From the NCBI GenBank assembly GCA_012963565.1, contig DTVJ01000326.1:1-16018 (forward strand): a stretch of DNA of 16,018 nt, given 5' to 3'. Below are positions 1 through 7,023 of this stretch, piece after piece. The notes below the pieces were generated by a model. It did not search any database. It saw only the letters and a list, made by a program, of their open reading frames with translations, and was not told the origin of the DNA. The first letter of the stretch is position 1, and the number at the start of each line of letters is the position of its first letter. This stretch comes from Piscirickettsiaceae bacterium. Lineage in GTDB: Bacteria; Pseudomonadota; Gammaproteobacteria; PS1; Pseudothioglobaceae. The position numbers were made by a program, and so were the translations under genes.

Positions 1-131
1 AGTTCTTTAGATTTTTCTACCAGACGAGAGATGATTTTTTCATGGCCGACGTGTACACCATCAAAGTTGCCAATGGTGACAACACAGCCAGCATGTTGGG
101 TTAAATTGTGTAAGCCGCGAATTAATTGCAT
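1..131 (-). CDS. ribF: RibF, bifunctional riboflavin kinase/FAD synthetase (5' end only)
   Basis: This is the N-terminal 43 codons of a minus-strand gene that runs off the left edge. The translation begins MQLIRGLHNL and contains the motif TIGNFDGVHVGHEKII, the nucleotide-binding N-terminus of the FAD synthetase (FMN adenylyltransferase) domain of prokaryotic RibF. The enzyme phosphorylates riboflavin to FMN and then adenylates FMN to FAD in the cytoplasm. The ATG at 129-131 lies 10 bp after the mutY stop on the same strand, so it is probably the next gene of the purC-to-mutY run. The flavokinase domain would lie outside the window. No clear Shine-Dalgarno sequence is visible before the ATG, which suggests reliance on upstream translation. 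Confidence 0.9.
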   Translation of the reverse strand, partial: MQLIRGLHNLTQHAGCVVTIGNFDGVHVGHEKIISRLVEKSKE

Positions 132-141
132 GGAAACTATT

Positions 142-1164
142 TTAATCTAATTGTAATTGCCGCACAATTTTGCTAACAGGTGTCGGCAAGCCAATATTTA
201 GCTCAGAGAGTGCTCGGAAGTCTTTTGTCCTATCTGGGCAATTAACAACAATCGGGTTGATGAGCAAATGGTAGTGAGTAAAGCTGTGTTTGATGGCTGG
301 TAGTGATTTTTCTATGTATGCATCAGGACTAAATTGCTGTATGGTTTGACTAATGGATTGACGATTATCATCGCATTCTATAAAACTCCACAGTCCGCCC
401 CAAATGCCTTTTGCCGGTCTTTTTTGCAAGTAAATGTGTTGATGTTCATTCTGATAAATCAGCATGGCGATTGAACGGCTTGGTTTATTTTTCTTAGGTT
501 TTGGGTTGGGATATTCAGCTTGAGTATTATGTTGCTGCGCTTGACAATCATCCTTAATCGGGCAGCAGCTACATTTTGGGTTACTGCGAGTACATAGGGT
601 TGCGCCCAAGTCCATAATGGCCTGCGTGTAGTCACCATTGCGCATGCTAGGCGTGTGCTGTCTGGCTAAATGCCACAATTCTTTTAGTGTTTTACTTTGC
701 CCATAATGCCCCGTAACCTGATGATATCGAGATAGTACGCGCTTAACATTACCATCGAGTATGGCGTGAGTCTGACCATAGCTGATTGACAAAATTGCAC
801 CTGCGGTTGATTCGCCAACGCCAGGCAAACCAACGACTTGCTCAAAATCAGTGGGAAAATCACCTCGATAAGTGTTGATGATGATCTTTGCACAAGCATG
901 TAAGTTTCTTGCTCTGGCGTAATAACCCAGACCTGCCCACTGCGCCAAAACCTCATCTTCACTGGCGTTAGCAAGCGCAGACAAGGTAGGAAATTGCTGG
1001 ATAAAATTATTAAAATAGTCAATGACCGTGCTTACTTGAGTTTGTTGCAACATAATCTCACTGAGCCAGACGTGATAAACGTTAGCAGGGCTTGATTGCC
1101 AAGGCAAGGTATGGCGACCATGTTGGTCAAACCACTTCAGCAGCGGCTTTGCAATTGATTGCAC
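142..1164 (-). CDS. mutY: MutY, A/G-specific adenine DNA glycosylase
   Basis: MutY removes adenine mispaired with 8-oxoguanine in base excision repair. At 340 aa it matches the usual ~350 aa. Visible features are the catalytic Glu36 in SEIMLQQTQ, a helix-hairpin-helix around residues 111-120 (VGLPGVGEST), the catalytic Asp137 in AILDGNVKR, and the four [4Fe-4S] ligands C191, C198, C201 and C207 (C-X6-C-X2-C-X5-C). The C-terminal NUDIX-like 8-oxoG recognition domain covers about residues 230-340, with KGIWGGLWSFIE as its best-preserved motif. The start is GTG. It shares one base with the metA TAG stop (TAGTG), so translation is probably coupled to metA. The N-terminus from this GTG aligns with the expected family start. 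ribF follows 10 bp downstream. All key residues are present, so it should be functional. Confidence 0.96.
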   Translation of the reverse strand: MQSIAKPLLKWFDQHGRHTLPWQSSPANVYHVWLSEIMLQQTQVSTVIDYFNNFIQQFPTLSALANASEDEVLAQWAGLGYYARARNLHACAKIIINTYRGDFPTDFEQVVGLPGVGESTAGAILSISYGQTHAILDGNVKRVLSRYHQVTGHYGQSKTLKELWHLARQHTPSMRNGDYTQAIMDLGATLCTRSNPKCSCCPIKDDCQAQQHNTQAEYPNPKPKKNKPSRSIAMLIYQNEHQHIYLQKRPAKGIWGGLWSFIECDDNRQSISQTIQQFSPDAYIEKSLPAIKHSFTHYHLLINPIVVNCPDRTKDFRALSELNIGLPTPVSKIVRQLQLD

Positions 1165-2219
1165 TACTTTAAATTAAGTGGATCTTCAGGGTTAATGCCA
1201 TCCATGAACGGCTTGTCGATATCTTCATGAGTTACTTGATAAACGCAGCCAATCCAATTATTGATAATAGCAATAGTGGAATCATGCCAAGTGTTGCCCA
1301 GAGTTTGACTAACAAGCGCTTCAGGAAAATCTTCAATGCTAAATTCTCCACTCAATAACTTATCCTTAAACTCATTCAAGATGGCTTTGTTTTGTGGGCT
1401 TAAGTAATGATCTGGGAAGACCGGGTAATCAGCCCGAACCTTATTTAAGAATGAAAGAACCTCACGTTTGTATTCTTTAAGCAAGCTAATCGTGTCGTAT
1501 TCTGGATGGCCTTGGAAAAAAACAATTCTAAGCAAGTCTTCACTTACTCCTAAATGCGCACCCACTTTACTATCTACCAATATTTTAACGCCAGCTTTTT
1601 CAAATTGCGTTTTTGAAATTTCATTAAAACGAGAATGCGGTACATTGAAGCAAGTATTTACGCCACTCATGAGTGGGTGGTTGCGATCAAGCACCTGGTG
1701 CGGAAATACGCCCCAGCACTTATTGCCAATAGCTTGGCGTTTTTGCTCATAACGAAACTCTAATACGGCGTGCGTTGCTAGGCATGAACACAGCGTAGAA
1801 GTAACGTTTTCATATGACCAGTCAATCACCTCTTTCAAGTCCGAGTAGAATGCAGCCTTTTTTAAGTCTGGATCTTCAACATGCGCACCAGTAATAATAA
1901 GCGCATCCAAGCCTTGAGATTTAATTTGGTCAAAGTTCTTATAATATTTATCAACATGCGCCTGAGCTTTTTCACCACGTTTGATTGAATCCAAGCTAAA
2001 TGGGTGTATATAAAATTGTGCAATTTGGTTAGATTGGCCAATTAGACTGAAGAATTGTCTTTCAGTTACCTCAAGTGCCGCATCTGGCATCATATTGAGC
2101 AACCCAATGTGCAATTCACGAATGGTTTGATGGTCAGCACGGTTTTTTGACAGAATAGTTTCACCCTGTTGTTTAAGACGTTCAAATGAAGGCAAGTTAG
2201 AATGTGCGATAAGTGGCAT
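1164..2219 (-). CDS. metA: MetA-family homoserine O-acyltransferase
   Basis: This belongs to the MetA/HTS family (glutamine-amidotransferase-like fold), which acylates L-homoserine in the first committed step of methionine synthesis. Family blocks are NMMP near residue 43, LIITGAHVE at 107-115, VTSTLCSCLATH at 139-150, VPHSR and FFQGHPEYD. The catalytic triad is C146, H238 and E240. Predicted homoserine contacts K167 and S196 are kept. A gapless match to E. coli MetA puts Glu115 where E. coli has Gly111, the acyl-CoA specificity site; Glu there is associated with acetyl-CoA use, so the product may be O-acetylhomoserine. The lysine pair after NLMP in E. coli is Asp-Ala here. At 351 aa it is longer than E. 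coli MetA (309), mainly through about 30 extra residues near the C-terminus. The ATG overlaps the upstream kinase stop by one base (TGATG). Confidence 0.9.
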   Translation of the reverse strand: MPLIAHSNLPSFERLKQQGETILSKNRADHQTIRELHIGLLNMMPDAALEVTERQFFSLIGQSNQIAQFYIHPFSLDSIKRGEKAQAHVDKYYKNFDQIKSQGLDALIITGAHVEDPDLKKAAFYSDLKEVIDWSYENVTSTLCSCLATHAVLEFRYEQKRQAIGNKCWGVFPHQVLDRNHPLMSGVNTCFNVPHSRFNEISKTQFEKAGVKILVDSKVGAHLGVSEDLLRIVFFQGHPEYDTISLLKEYKREVLSFLNKVRADYPVFPDHYLSPQNKAILNEFKDKLLSGEFSIEDFPEALVSQTLGNTWHDSTIAIINNWIGCVYQVTHEDIDKPFMDGINPEDPLNLK

Positions 2220-3055
2220 CAGTCTAGTGCTCCATGAATCAGCTCAAACACTTCGTCAGCGTTTTTACATTGATACAGGTCTTCACTGTCAATGGTGTAA
2301 CCATACTTGTCAGCAATTGCTTCATACTTGGGAATACGATGTGCGAGTAGGCGCGGAAATATCCAGCATACAAAAGCGTCAGGGTTAATTTGCGCCGCGT
2401 AGGTCAAGCCATTCTCAGCTAAATAAACCTCTAATTGTGCTTTTAAAAATTCAGCTTGATAGTACAAGGGTTTTGGGTGTGTTTGCGCGCGTTCAATCAG
2501 AGCAGATTCATTGGTTTTGCTGGCTCTAATATAGAGGATTAACGTGTGTTCGGCTAGTGTTTGATACACTTTGTCGTCATCAAGTTCACATAGGCTACCA
2601 CCAGCATCATTAATAAAATGGTTAAAACCTTGCTGCTTAGACTTTTCAACAAATTTTGGAACATCTAGCATAGTGTTAATCTCGGCCTGTCGATGTAATG
2701 CTTGGCGTCGGGTAAATTCATCGATAGGCAGACCGCCTTGTTCAGGGTTGCCAACCTTGCCTAAAAACGCAGAGACTGAAGACAGGTTGTCAAAGGTAAT
2801 GTGATTTTGAATGCTGATAGAATTATTGCTTAACAATCCAGCCAACCAGTCGTCTTGTTTAACGTTTTGCTTAATGTTGTCTAAAATGGCTTCGTTAAGA
2901 TATTCGGCGCCAATGCGATAATCACCAGAAAAGTGATACCATTTATCTTCATTGCTTAGCAATTTTGACAGATGAGTTTTGCCAACACCCGACATGCCCA
3001 GTAATGTTAGGCGCTTGTTTTTTGATTGGAAAAATTCTGCGGCAGAAAGCCTCAT
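2219..3055 (-). CDS. P-loop kinase-like ATPase of unknown function
   Basis: I recognise the fold class but not a named gene. The 278 aa protein has a Walker A loop at about residues 20-27 (GMSGVGKT) and then an acidic stretch in FSGDYRIGAEYL. A glycine pair in NDAGGSLCEL (149-157) is followed by a hydrophobic strand LILYIRASK and a basic Arg/Lys/Pro segment (IERAQTHPKPLYY, about 188-199). This order resembles small-molecule kinases of the shikimate/gluconate kinase type, where the basic segment would be the LID. That comparison is inference. It has no signal peptide or membrane segment. It overlaps alaC by 4 bp upstream and metA by 1 bp downstream, so the three are translationally coupled and probably act in related amino-acid metabolism. 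The substrate is unknown. Confidence 0.75.
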   Translation of the reverse strand: MRLSAAEFFQSKNKRLTLLGMSGVGKTHLSKLLSNEDKWYHFSGDYRIGAEYLNEAILDNIKQNVKQDDWLAGLLSNNSISIQNHITFDNLSSVSAFLGKVGNPEQGGLPIDEFTRRQALHRQAEINTMLDVPKFVEKSKQQGFNHFINDAGGSLCELDDDKVYQTLAEHTLILYIRASKTNESALIERAQTHPKPLYYQAEFLKAQLEVYLAENGLTYAAQINPDAFVCWIFPRLLAHRIPKYEAIADKYGYTIDSEDLYQCKNADEVFELIHGALD

Positions 3056-4239
3056 AACAACCCGTCTTGTTTGAACATTTCACGAATGCCGCGAACAGCC
3101 TGACGTGTTCGGTGCTCATTTTCAATTAAACCAAAGCGCACGTAGTTGTCGCCATAGTCGCCAAAACCGATGCCAGGAGAGACACCAACTTTAGCTACTT
3201 TGAGTAGTTTTTTAGTAAATTCAAGCGAACCTAGTTCTTGGTAAAATTCAGGAATTTTGGCCCAAACAAACATCGTGGCTTTTGGTGGCGTAACGTCCCA
3301 ACCAATGGATTGTAATCCTTCACACAAGACATCTCGGCGATCTTGATACATATCAGAAATCTCTCTAACGCAACTTTGATCGCCTTCTAGAGCTTCAATC
3401 GCCGCCACTTGAATTGGGGTGAACATGCCATAATCAAGGTAAGATTTAATCTTAGCGAGCGCACTTACTAATATTGGGTTTCCCACCATAAAACCCACAC
3501 GCCAGCCAGGCATGTTGTAGCTTTTTGATAAAGAGAAGAACTCAACCGCAATGTCTTTTGCGCCTTCGACCTGAAGAATGCTTGGCGCTACATAGCCATC
3601 AAACACAATATCGGCGTAAGCTAAATCTTGAATGACCCAAATCTCATGCTCTTTGGCAATTTTAATGACTTTTTCAAAAAACTCCAATTCCACACATTCT
3701 GTGGTTGGGTTGGAAGGGTAATTAAGCACCAACATTTTTGGCTTTGGCCAAGTGTTTTTAATTGAGCGCTCTAATTCAGCAAAAAAATCATCATCTGGAC
3801 CACAAGGCACGTGTTGAATATCAGCGCCAGCAATCACAAACCCATAAGGGTGAATTGGATAAGCGGGGTTAGGCACCAAGACGGTATCGCCATTGCCCAC
3901 GACCGCTTGTGCAAGATTTGCCAAGCCTTCCTTTGACCCAATAGTGACAATAGCTTCGGTTTCTGAGTCTAAGTCGACATCAAAACGTTTTTTGTACCAA
4001 TTGGTAATCGCACGCCTAAGACGCGGAATGCCGCGCGAAGTTGAATAACGATGTGTGTCTTTGCGACGCGCCGCTTCCACCAATTTTTCAACAATGTGGT
4101 CTGGGGTTGGTTGATCGGGGTTGCCCATACCAAAGTCAATAATGTCCTCACCACGAGCTCTGGCTTCGGCTTTTAGCTCGTTAGTAACGGCAAAAACGTA
4201 AGCAGGTAGTCTTTTGACTCGGGGGAAATCGTCGTTCAT
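3052..4239 (-). CDS. alaC: AlaC-like PLP-dependent aminotransferase (class I/II)
   Basis: This is a fold-type I aminotransferase of 395 aa, closest in motifs to AlaC/YfdZ (glutamate-pyruvate aminotransferase, alanine formation). Visible are the N-terminal IIDFGMGNPDQPTPDHI, the asparagine motif NYPSNPTT (N177), D205 and Y208 in QDLAYADIVFDGY, the PLP Schiff-base lysine K239 in SLSKSYNMPGWRVGF with R247, and the carboxylate-binding R368 in YVRFGLIEN. It is cytoplasmic. The start is ATG at 4237-4239, 14 bp after the FKBP stop, with only a weak ribosome binding site. The stop overlaps the next gene by 4 bp. From general knowledge, homologues in many proteobacteria sit beside homoserine dehydrogenase and threonine synthase genes; here the partner is metA, again at the homoserine branch point. 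The exact amino-group donor and acceptor cannot be fixed from sequence. Confidence 0.88.
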   Translation of the reverse strand: MNDDFPRVKRLPAYVFAVTNELKAEARARGEDIIDFGMGNPDQPTPDHIVEKLVEAARRKDTHRYSTSRGIPRLRRAITNWYKKRFDVDLDSETEAIVTIGSKEGLANLAQAVVGNGDTVLVPNPAYPIHPYGFVIAGADIQHVPCGPDDDFFAELERSIKNTWPKPKMLVLNYPSNPTTECVELEFFEKVIKIAKEHEIWVIQDLAYADIVFDGYVAPSILQVEGAKDIAVEFFSLSKSYNMPGWRVGFMVGNPILVSALAKIKSYLDYGMFTPIQVAAIEALEGDQSCVREISDMYQDRRDVLCEGLQSIGWDVTPPKATMFVWAKIPEFYQELGSLEFTKKLLKVAKVGVSPGIGFGDYGDNYVRFGLIENEHRTRQAVRGIREMFKQDGLL

Positions 4240-4253
4240 CGGCTAAGATTGTT

Positions 4254-4586
4254 TTATTTAATTGCTAATAATTCTACTTCAAACACTAGGGTTGCGTCAG
4301 GTGGAATCAGTCCGCCTGCACCGATAGGCCCGTAAGCCAATCTTGACGGAATAGTAAGCTTGCGCTTGCCGCCTACTTGCATGCCTTCAACGCCTTGATC
4401 CCAGCCAGGAATCACCTGACCCACGCCCAATTTAAAATCAAACGGGTCATTCCTATCAACACTAGAATCAAATTTTTTGCCGTTAGTTAGCCAGCCAGTA
4501 TAGTGCACAGAGATACTATCGCCTGATTTTGCACCTGCACCTGCACCATCACCCAATACCAACTCTTCAATAATTAATTCCGCCAT
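4254..4586 (-). CDS. FKBP-type peptidyl-prolyl cis-trans isomerase
   Basis: This is a single-domain FKBP of 110 aa, about the size of human FKBP12. It carries the canonical core: VHYTGWLTNGKKFDSS, then FKLGVGQVIPGWDQGVEGM with the pocket Val-Ile and Trp, then the RLAYGPIGAGGLIPP flap and a final LVFEVELL strand. No signal peptide is visible, so it is probably a cytoplasmic folding catalyst and lacks the dimerisation or chaperone domains of FkpA, Mip or SlyD. Start ATG 4584-4586 has an AGGA motif about 7 nt upstream. It lies 7 bp after the DUF2797 stop and 14 bp before alaC. Its place in a metabolic operon does not reveal a specific client. Confidence 0.94.
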   Translation of the reverse strand: MAELIIEELVLGDGAGAGAKSGDSISVHYTGWLTNGKKFDSSVDRNDPFDFKLGVGQVIPGWDQGVEGMQVGGKRKLTIPSRLAYGPIGAGGLIPPDATLVFEVELLAIK

Positions 4587-4593
4587 GTTTTTC

Positions 4594-5394
4594 CTAATAA
4601 GTTAATGTTATGTTGTAAGAGCCAAACTTTCTAATGTTAAGCACCCCGCTATCCAAAATTAAATATTGCCCTTTAATGCCCAGTAAAACCCCTGAAATGC
4701 TTGGCGTTTTATCAAAGTTTAGTGAGTTAATTTTGCTTGGATATTCTACCACAGGGTAATTAATTTCTAAAGCCTTGTTCTTCAGTGCCGTGGCACCCAA
4801 TTCAGCGCTTAGTGTTTGGATTTTTGGCAGAAGTTCGTCACGGACTTGCTCAAGGTCGACAGAGTCAACTTCATTTTTTAGCATCTTTCGCCAATTAGTT
4901 TTGTCGTTAACGTACGCCTTTAATGCAACTTCAATTTGTCCGGATTTAAGTCTAGTATCTACTTCAAGTATAGGTAAAGCGCTAACAGCGCCCTGATCAA
5001 TCCAACGGCTAGGAATGTTGCTTTTGCGAGTAATGCCAACCTTCACACCTGAGGAATTGGCCAAATAAATCACATGTGGCACAAAGCAGTTGTCTAGCCC
5101 CCATTGTGGCTCCCGGCAAGTGCCCAAATGATGATGACAAGTTTCTGGCTTCATGATGCACAAATCACATCTGGCTAATTTCTGACAACAGGGATAACAA
5201 AATCCCTGTGAATAGCTCTTTTTGATGGCTTTGCCACAATTTGCGCAATTGATCTGACCGTTAAACTCAAGACTTATATTTTCGCCGATCAAATCGTTAA
5301 TGTTAAGCAGCTTATCACCAATTTTCAGCTGATATTGCGCTGTACCCATGTTTAAGTGAGTGTGCATTTTGCTAATTGAACCGCTTAGCTGCAT
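4594..5394 (-). CDS. DUF2797 family protein, cysteine-rich, putative zinc-binding
   Basis: This 266 aa protein matches the DUF2797 family, whose function is unknown. The first third is rich in cysteines in CXXC-like pairs (C50/C53, C66/C69/C70, C76/C79, then C86, C93 and C103, with a HHH run at 87-89), which looks like one or more structural zinc sites. Next comes VIYLANSSGVKVGITRK and then PSRWIDQGA (about 108-136). This layout resembles the start of a GIY-YIG fold (strand, glycine turn, VGIT, arginine), but I cannot show a catalytic nuclease. The C-terminal half has a helical segment and a beta-rich end (GVLLGIKGQYLILDSGVLNIRKFG). It starts 4 bp after the purC stop with a weak ribosome binding site, implying coupling. 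It has no export signal. Confidence 0.82.
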   Translation of the reverse strand: MQLSGSISKMHTHLNMGTAQYQLKIGDKLLNINDLIGENISLEFNGQINCANCGKAIKKSYSQGFCYPCCQKLARCDLCIMKPETCHHHLGTCREPQWGLDNCFVPHVIYLANSSGVKVGITRKSNIPSRWIDQGAVSALPILEVDTRLKSGQIEVALKAYVNDKTNWRKMLKNEVDSVDLEQVRDELLPKIQTLSAELGATALKNKALEINYPVVEYPSKINSLNFDKTPSISGVLLGIKGQYLILDSGVLNIRKFGSYNITLTY

Positions 5395-5398
5395 AATT

Positions 5399-6277
5399 TT
5401 AGATCTGTGTTAATAGTGTTTGTACTTCCAGGTATTTATCTGCTGTTTTCTGACTGATACTTTCAGGCAGTGTTGGCGCGGGCGGGGTTTTGTCCCAATC
5501 TAGCGTTTCTAAATAATCACGCACAATTTGCTTGTCAAAGCTTTTAGGGCTAGATCCTACTTGATAATCATTTTTTGACCAAAAACGTGACGAATCAGGC
5601 GTTAATACCTCATCCATCAGCGTAAGTTGGTTGTTTTCGTCCAGACCGAATTCAAACTTAGTGTCCGCAATAATAATGCCACGCTTTAGCGCGTAATCAG
5701 CAGCAAATTGATAAATCTCGAGGCTTGCTTGCTTGACCTGGTTGGCCATGTCCTCGCCTAAAATTTCGACCGTCTTGTCAAAGTCGATATTCATATCGTG
5801 TTCACCTAGGTCAGCCTTAGTTGATGGTGTGTAAAGCACTTCAGGTAACTTTGAAGCCAGCTTTAAGTTACTGGGCAATGCAATGCCACAAACCGAGCCG
5901 TTTTGTTGATAATCTTTCCAACCCGAGCCAATCAAGTAGCCGCGCACAATAGCCTCAACCGCGAGAGGTTTGAGTTTCTTTACAATAATCGCTCGGCCTT
6001 CAACTTGCTTGGCTTCTGCTGCACTTAAAACACTATCTAGTGACTCGTGGGTTAAATGATTGGGAATAATATGCTTGGTTTTATCAAACCAAAAATTAGC
6101 CACACTGGTTAACACAGCACCTTTTTGACTAATGGGCTCATCGAAGACGACATCAAAAGCACTTAAACGGTCAGTGGTGACAATCAGCATACGCTTGTCG
6201 TCAACATCGTAAATATCTCGCACCTTGCCTTTTTGAATAAGTGGCAGACTTAGCGAGGTTTCAAATAGTGTTTGCAA
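5399..6277 (-). CDS. purC: PurC, phosphoribosylaminoimidazole-succinocarboxamide synthase
   Basis: SAICAR synthetase joins CAIR and aspartate, using ATP, in de novo purine synthesis. Motifs are KGKVRDIYDV (16-25), TTDRLSAFDVVFDEPI (34-49), VEAIVRGYLIGSGWKDY (107-123), YTPSTKADLGEHD (149-161), IIIADTKFEFG (201-211) and LMDEVLTPDSSRFW. At 292 aa it is the longer, Ade1-like form rather than the ~237 aa E. coli form. The start is TTG at 6275-6277: an in-frame TAA sits six codons upstream (6293-6295), no ATG or GTG lies between, and AGGA is about 5 nt before the TTG. It is the first gene of the minus-strand run that continues to ribF, so its upstream gap (6278-6413) probably carries the operon promoter. 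Confidence 0.96.
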   Translation of the reverse strand: MQTLFETSLSLPLIQKGKVRDIYDVDDKRMLIVTTDRLSAFDVVFDEPISQKGAVLTSVANFWFDKTKHIIPNHLTHESLDSVLSAAEAKQVEGRAIIVKKLKPLAVEAIVRGYLIGSGWKDYQQNGSVCGIALPSNLKLASKLPEVLYTPSTKADLGEHDMNIDFDKTVEILGEDMANQVKQASLEIYQFAADYALKRGIIIADTKFEFGLDENNQLTLMDEVLTPDSSRFWSKNDYQVGSSPKSFDKQIVRDYLETLDWDKTPPAPTLPESISQKTADKYLEVQTLLTQI

Positions 6278-6290
6278 GCGTGTCCTTACC

Positions 6291-6316
6291 GGTTAATTTC
6301 TAACGTTATTTTAACC
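6291..6316. repeat. Inverted repeat upstream of purC, possible operator
   Basis: GGTTAA (6291-6296) and TTAACC (6311-6316) form an inverted repeat with a 14-nt spacer. The 8-bp palindrome TAACGTTA (6301-6308) lies inside, one base off centre. On the minus strand a TAAAAT hexamer (6308-6313), a possible purC -10 box, overlaps the right arm, though no good -35 is visible. It does not match the E. coli PurR box. It may be a binding site in the purC promoter or may be chance in AT-rich DNA. Confidence 0.25.
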
Positions 6317-6389
6317 TTAATCCAAATGCTAAGAACGTGAATGTAGCCCCCCGTTATTACGAGGCGCACGAGATAGTTTTGACTGGCTA

Positions 6390-6398
6390 TGGTAAAAT
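6390..6398 (+). promoter_or_regulatory. Extended -10 promoter element for the Sel1-like gene
   Basis: TGG followed directly by TAAAAT (TGn extended -10, 5/6 match to TATAAT) lies 15 nt before the ATG at 6414. A transcript would start near 6405 and have a leader of about 9 nt. No good -35 lies 16-18 bp upstream. No Shine-Dalgarno sequence precedes the ATG, which fits a nearly leaderless mRNA. Confidence 0.4.
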
Positions 6399-6413
6399 GC
6401 AGAACAAAATACC

Positions 6414-7022
6414 ATGACAAACTTTTTTTTAATCATTACTTTATTAGTCGCCCAATCTGTAGCGGCTTCACCGCTCACTGATGGTGCGATGCGTTTAATT
6501 CAAGTTGGCAATGAAATCGGCTCTCGTGATGTAGTTATGCGTGGTCAGTCTTTGTTACTCAAGGGCGCATTTGATCTAAATGATTTTGATGCCGTGTACG
6601 AATCCTCTCAGCAAATCCGCAGCGGCAACACGTTAATGGGTTATCCGTCACAACCGCGCGTTGCTAACGAGATATTGATTAAACTGGTCAGGCAAAGCTA
6701 TGATTCTGCACTTTACGATTACGGTCTGTATTTGCTCGATGGTGATGGTGGTTTTGTTAAGAATGAGTTTCTGGCGCTTAATTTATTTGAAGAATCTTTT
6801 GAGGTTCACGGTAATGCAAACTCTGCTTTTATTGCTGCCGTTATTAGAAATGAATCCTTAGTTCCAGGCACTAAAGAGACTCTACGTATCAAAGAGCTGA
6901 TTACTTTTGCTGTGTTAAACGATGTCAAAGGAGCGGCCGAGTATCAAGCCCAACACGTGGATAGTGGTTACTGGAGAAGTCTTAGTGTTAAAAGTTGGAA
7001 AGACTGGCTAGCTAACCAATAA
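6414..7022 (+). CDS. Exported protein with a Sel1-like repeat, function unknown
   Basis: I do not recognise a named gene. The 202 aa protein begins with a likely Sec signal peptide: MTNFFLIITLLVAQSVAASP, cleaved probably after an Ala near residue 18-19, so it should be periplasmic or outer-membrane associated. Residues 97-145 (DYGLYLLDGDGGFVKNEFLA, then NLFEESFEVHGNANSAF) fit one Sel1-like/TPR-type repeat, a helical hairpin usually used for protein binding. The other parts look helical but do not give clear further repeats. The signal peptide supports the ATG at 6414 even though no Shine-Dalgarno sequence precedes it. It is divergent from purC and convergent with the M23 peptidase, with 1 bp between the stops and no visible terminator. 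The context gives no function. Confidence 0.7.
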   Translation: MTNFFLIITLLVAQSVAASPLTDGAMRLIQVGNEIGSRDVVMRGQSLLLKGAFDLNDFDAVYESSQQIRSGNTLMGYPSQPRVANEILIKLVRQSYDSALYDYGLYLLDGDGGFVKNEFLALNLFEESFEVHGNANSAFIAAVIRNESLVPGTKETLRIKELITFAVLNDVKGAAEYQAQHVDSGYWRSLSVKSWKDWLANQ

Positions 7023-7023
7023 T

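Noticed and set aside
684..1022. A 112-codon second minus-strand frame within mutY
   Set aside because: It is a frame-shifted reading of the intact mutY coding sequence with no family resemblance.
6377..6398. TTGACT plus TAAAAT as a full promoter for the Sel1-like gene
   Set aside because: The two hexamers are only about 8 bp apart, far below the 16-18 bp needed, so only the extended -10 is kept.
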